A program made the translations under genes and the position numbers. Shown here in pieces: positions 64,000-64,000 of a stretch of DNA of 64,000 nucleotides; positions within the stretch are counted from its first letter, which is position 1; each line of letters opens with the position of its first letter. A model generated the notes under the pieces. That model had not been told where the DNA came from, searched no databases, and saw only the letters and a program-made list of their open reading frames with translations. Source of the DNA: Lysinibacillus sp. FJAT-14745. Its GTDB lineage: Bacteria > Bacillota > Bacilli > Bacillales_A > Planococcaceae. The stretch lies in the NCBI RefSeq assembly GCF_001275675.1, contig NZ_LITM01000007.1:12868-76867 (forward strand). Reading direction: 5' to 3'.

Positions 64000-64000
64000 G

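Overview
The window reads as chromosomal DNA of a low-GC, motile, spore-forming Firmicute of the Bacillaceae/Caryophanaceae type, most likely Lysinibacillus or a close relative. This is inferred from protein resemblance and gene order; no database was searched. Gene order follows the Bacillus subtilis yug-yuf-mrp-yui-yut-yun-suf-yus stretch: yugI, yugE/patB, pbpD, yufK, mrpABCDEFG, pepA, yuiD, yuiB, yutM, yutI, yuzD, yutJ, yuzB, yutF, yutE, yutD, lipA, yunB, yunD-yunE-yunF, sufCDSUB, metNPQ, yusE, yusF, gcvH.

Layout. 1-10.6 kb: an S1-domain stress protein, an ECF sigma factor with a large membrane anti-sigma partner, a sodium-coupled SNF-type transporter, the C-S lyase PatB, cyclophilin PpiB, an unknown membrane-anchored secreted protein, and PBP4 (PbpD). 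10.6-17.2 kb: YufK and the complete seven-gene Mrp Na+/H+ antiporter operon. 17.2-21.8 kb: a Gly/Pro/Phe heptad-repeat protein, PepA, YuiD, YuiB, a LytS amino-terminal remnant and a Nudix hydrolase. 21.8-25.9 kb: an AT-rich insert relative to B. subtilis order, with a MarR regulator, a CarD-type regulator driven by a consensus promoter overlapped by palindromes, and a lone large flagellin. 25.9-34.7 kb: iron-sulfur and lipoate assembly (YutM, YutI, LipA), the type II NADH dehydrogenase YutJ behind two Rex operators, and small conserved proteins. 34.9-40.1 kb: YunB, an HD-GYP protein, YunD, YunE, YunF. 40.5-43.1 kb: accessory genes including a frameshifted ferritin-like gene. 43.2-48.5 kb: sufCDSUB with Fur-box-like sites upstream. 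49.6-52.2 kb: an orphan GltC and a dicarboxylate/amino acid symporter. 52.8-59.3 kb: a tightly coupled four-gene synthase-dependent polysaccharide locus (pseudo-GGDEF/REC regulator, HEAT protein, processive GT2, membrane glycoside hydrolase). 59.6-64 kb: the SAM-riboswitch-controlled metNPQ methionine importer, YusE, YusF and GcvH.

The most unusual content is between genes. Two families of structured intergenic repeats (called F1 and F2 here) recur about every 5-10 kb. F1 copies usually sit between a stop codon and its own terminator, with a TTTAAC boundary at or near the stop codon. One F1 copy sits between the SAM riboswitch and metN. Both families carry the same nested hairpin, whose loop and bulges are constant while its stems change with compensating substitutions. 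A separate 257-bp element has 15-bp terminal inverted repeats and a 9-bp target duplication. All tandem arrays in the window have a 21-bp period, whether in coding or non-coding DNA.

Limits: domain calls are from motif reading alone, start codons were chosen from visible Shine-Dalgarno spacing and remembered homologue starts, and repeat boundaries are accurate to about 10 bp.
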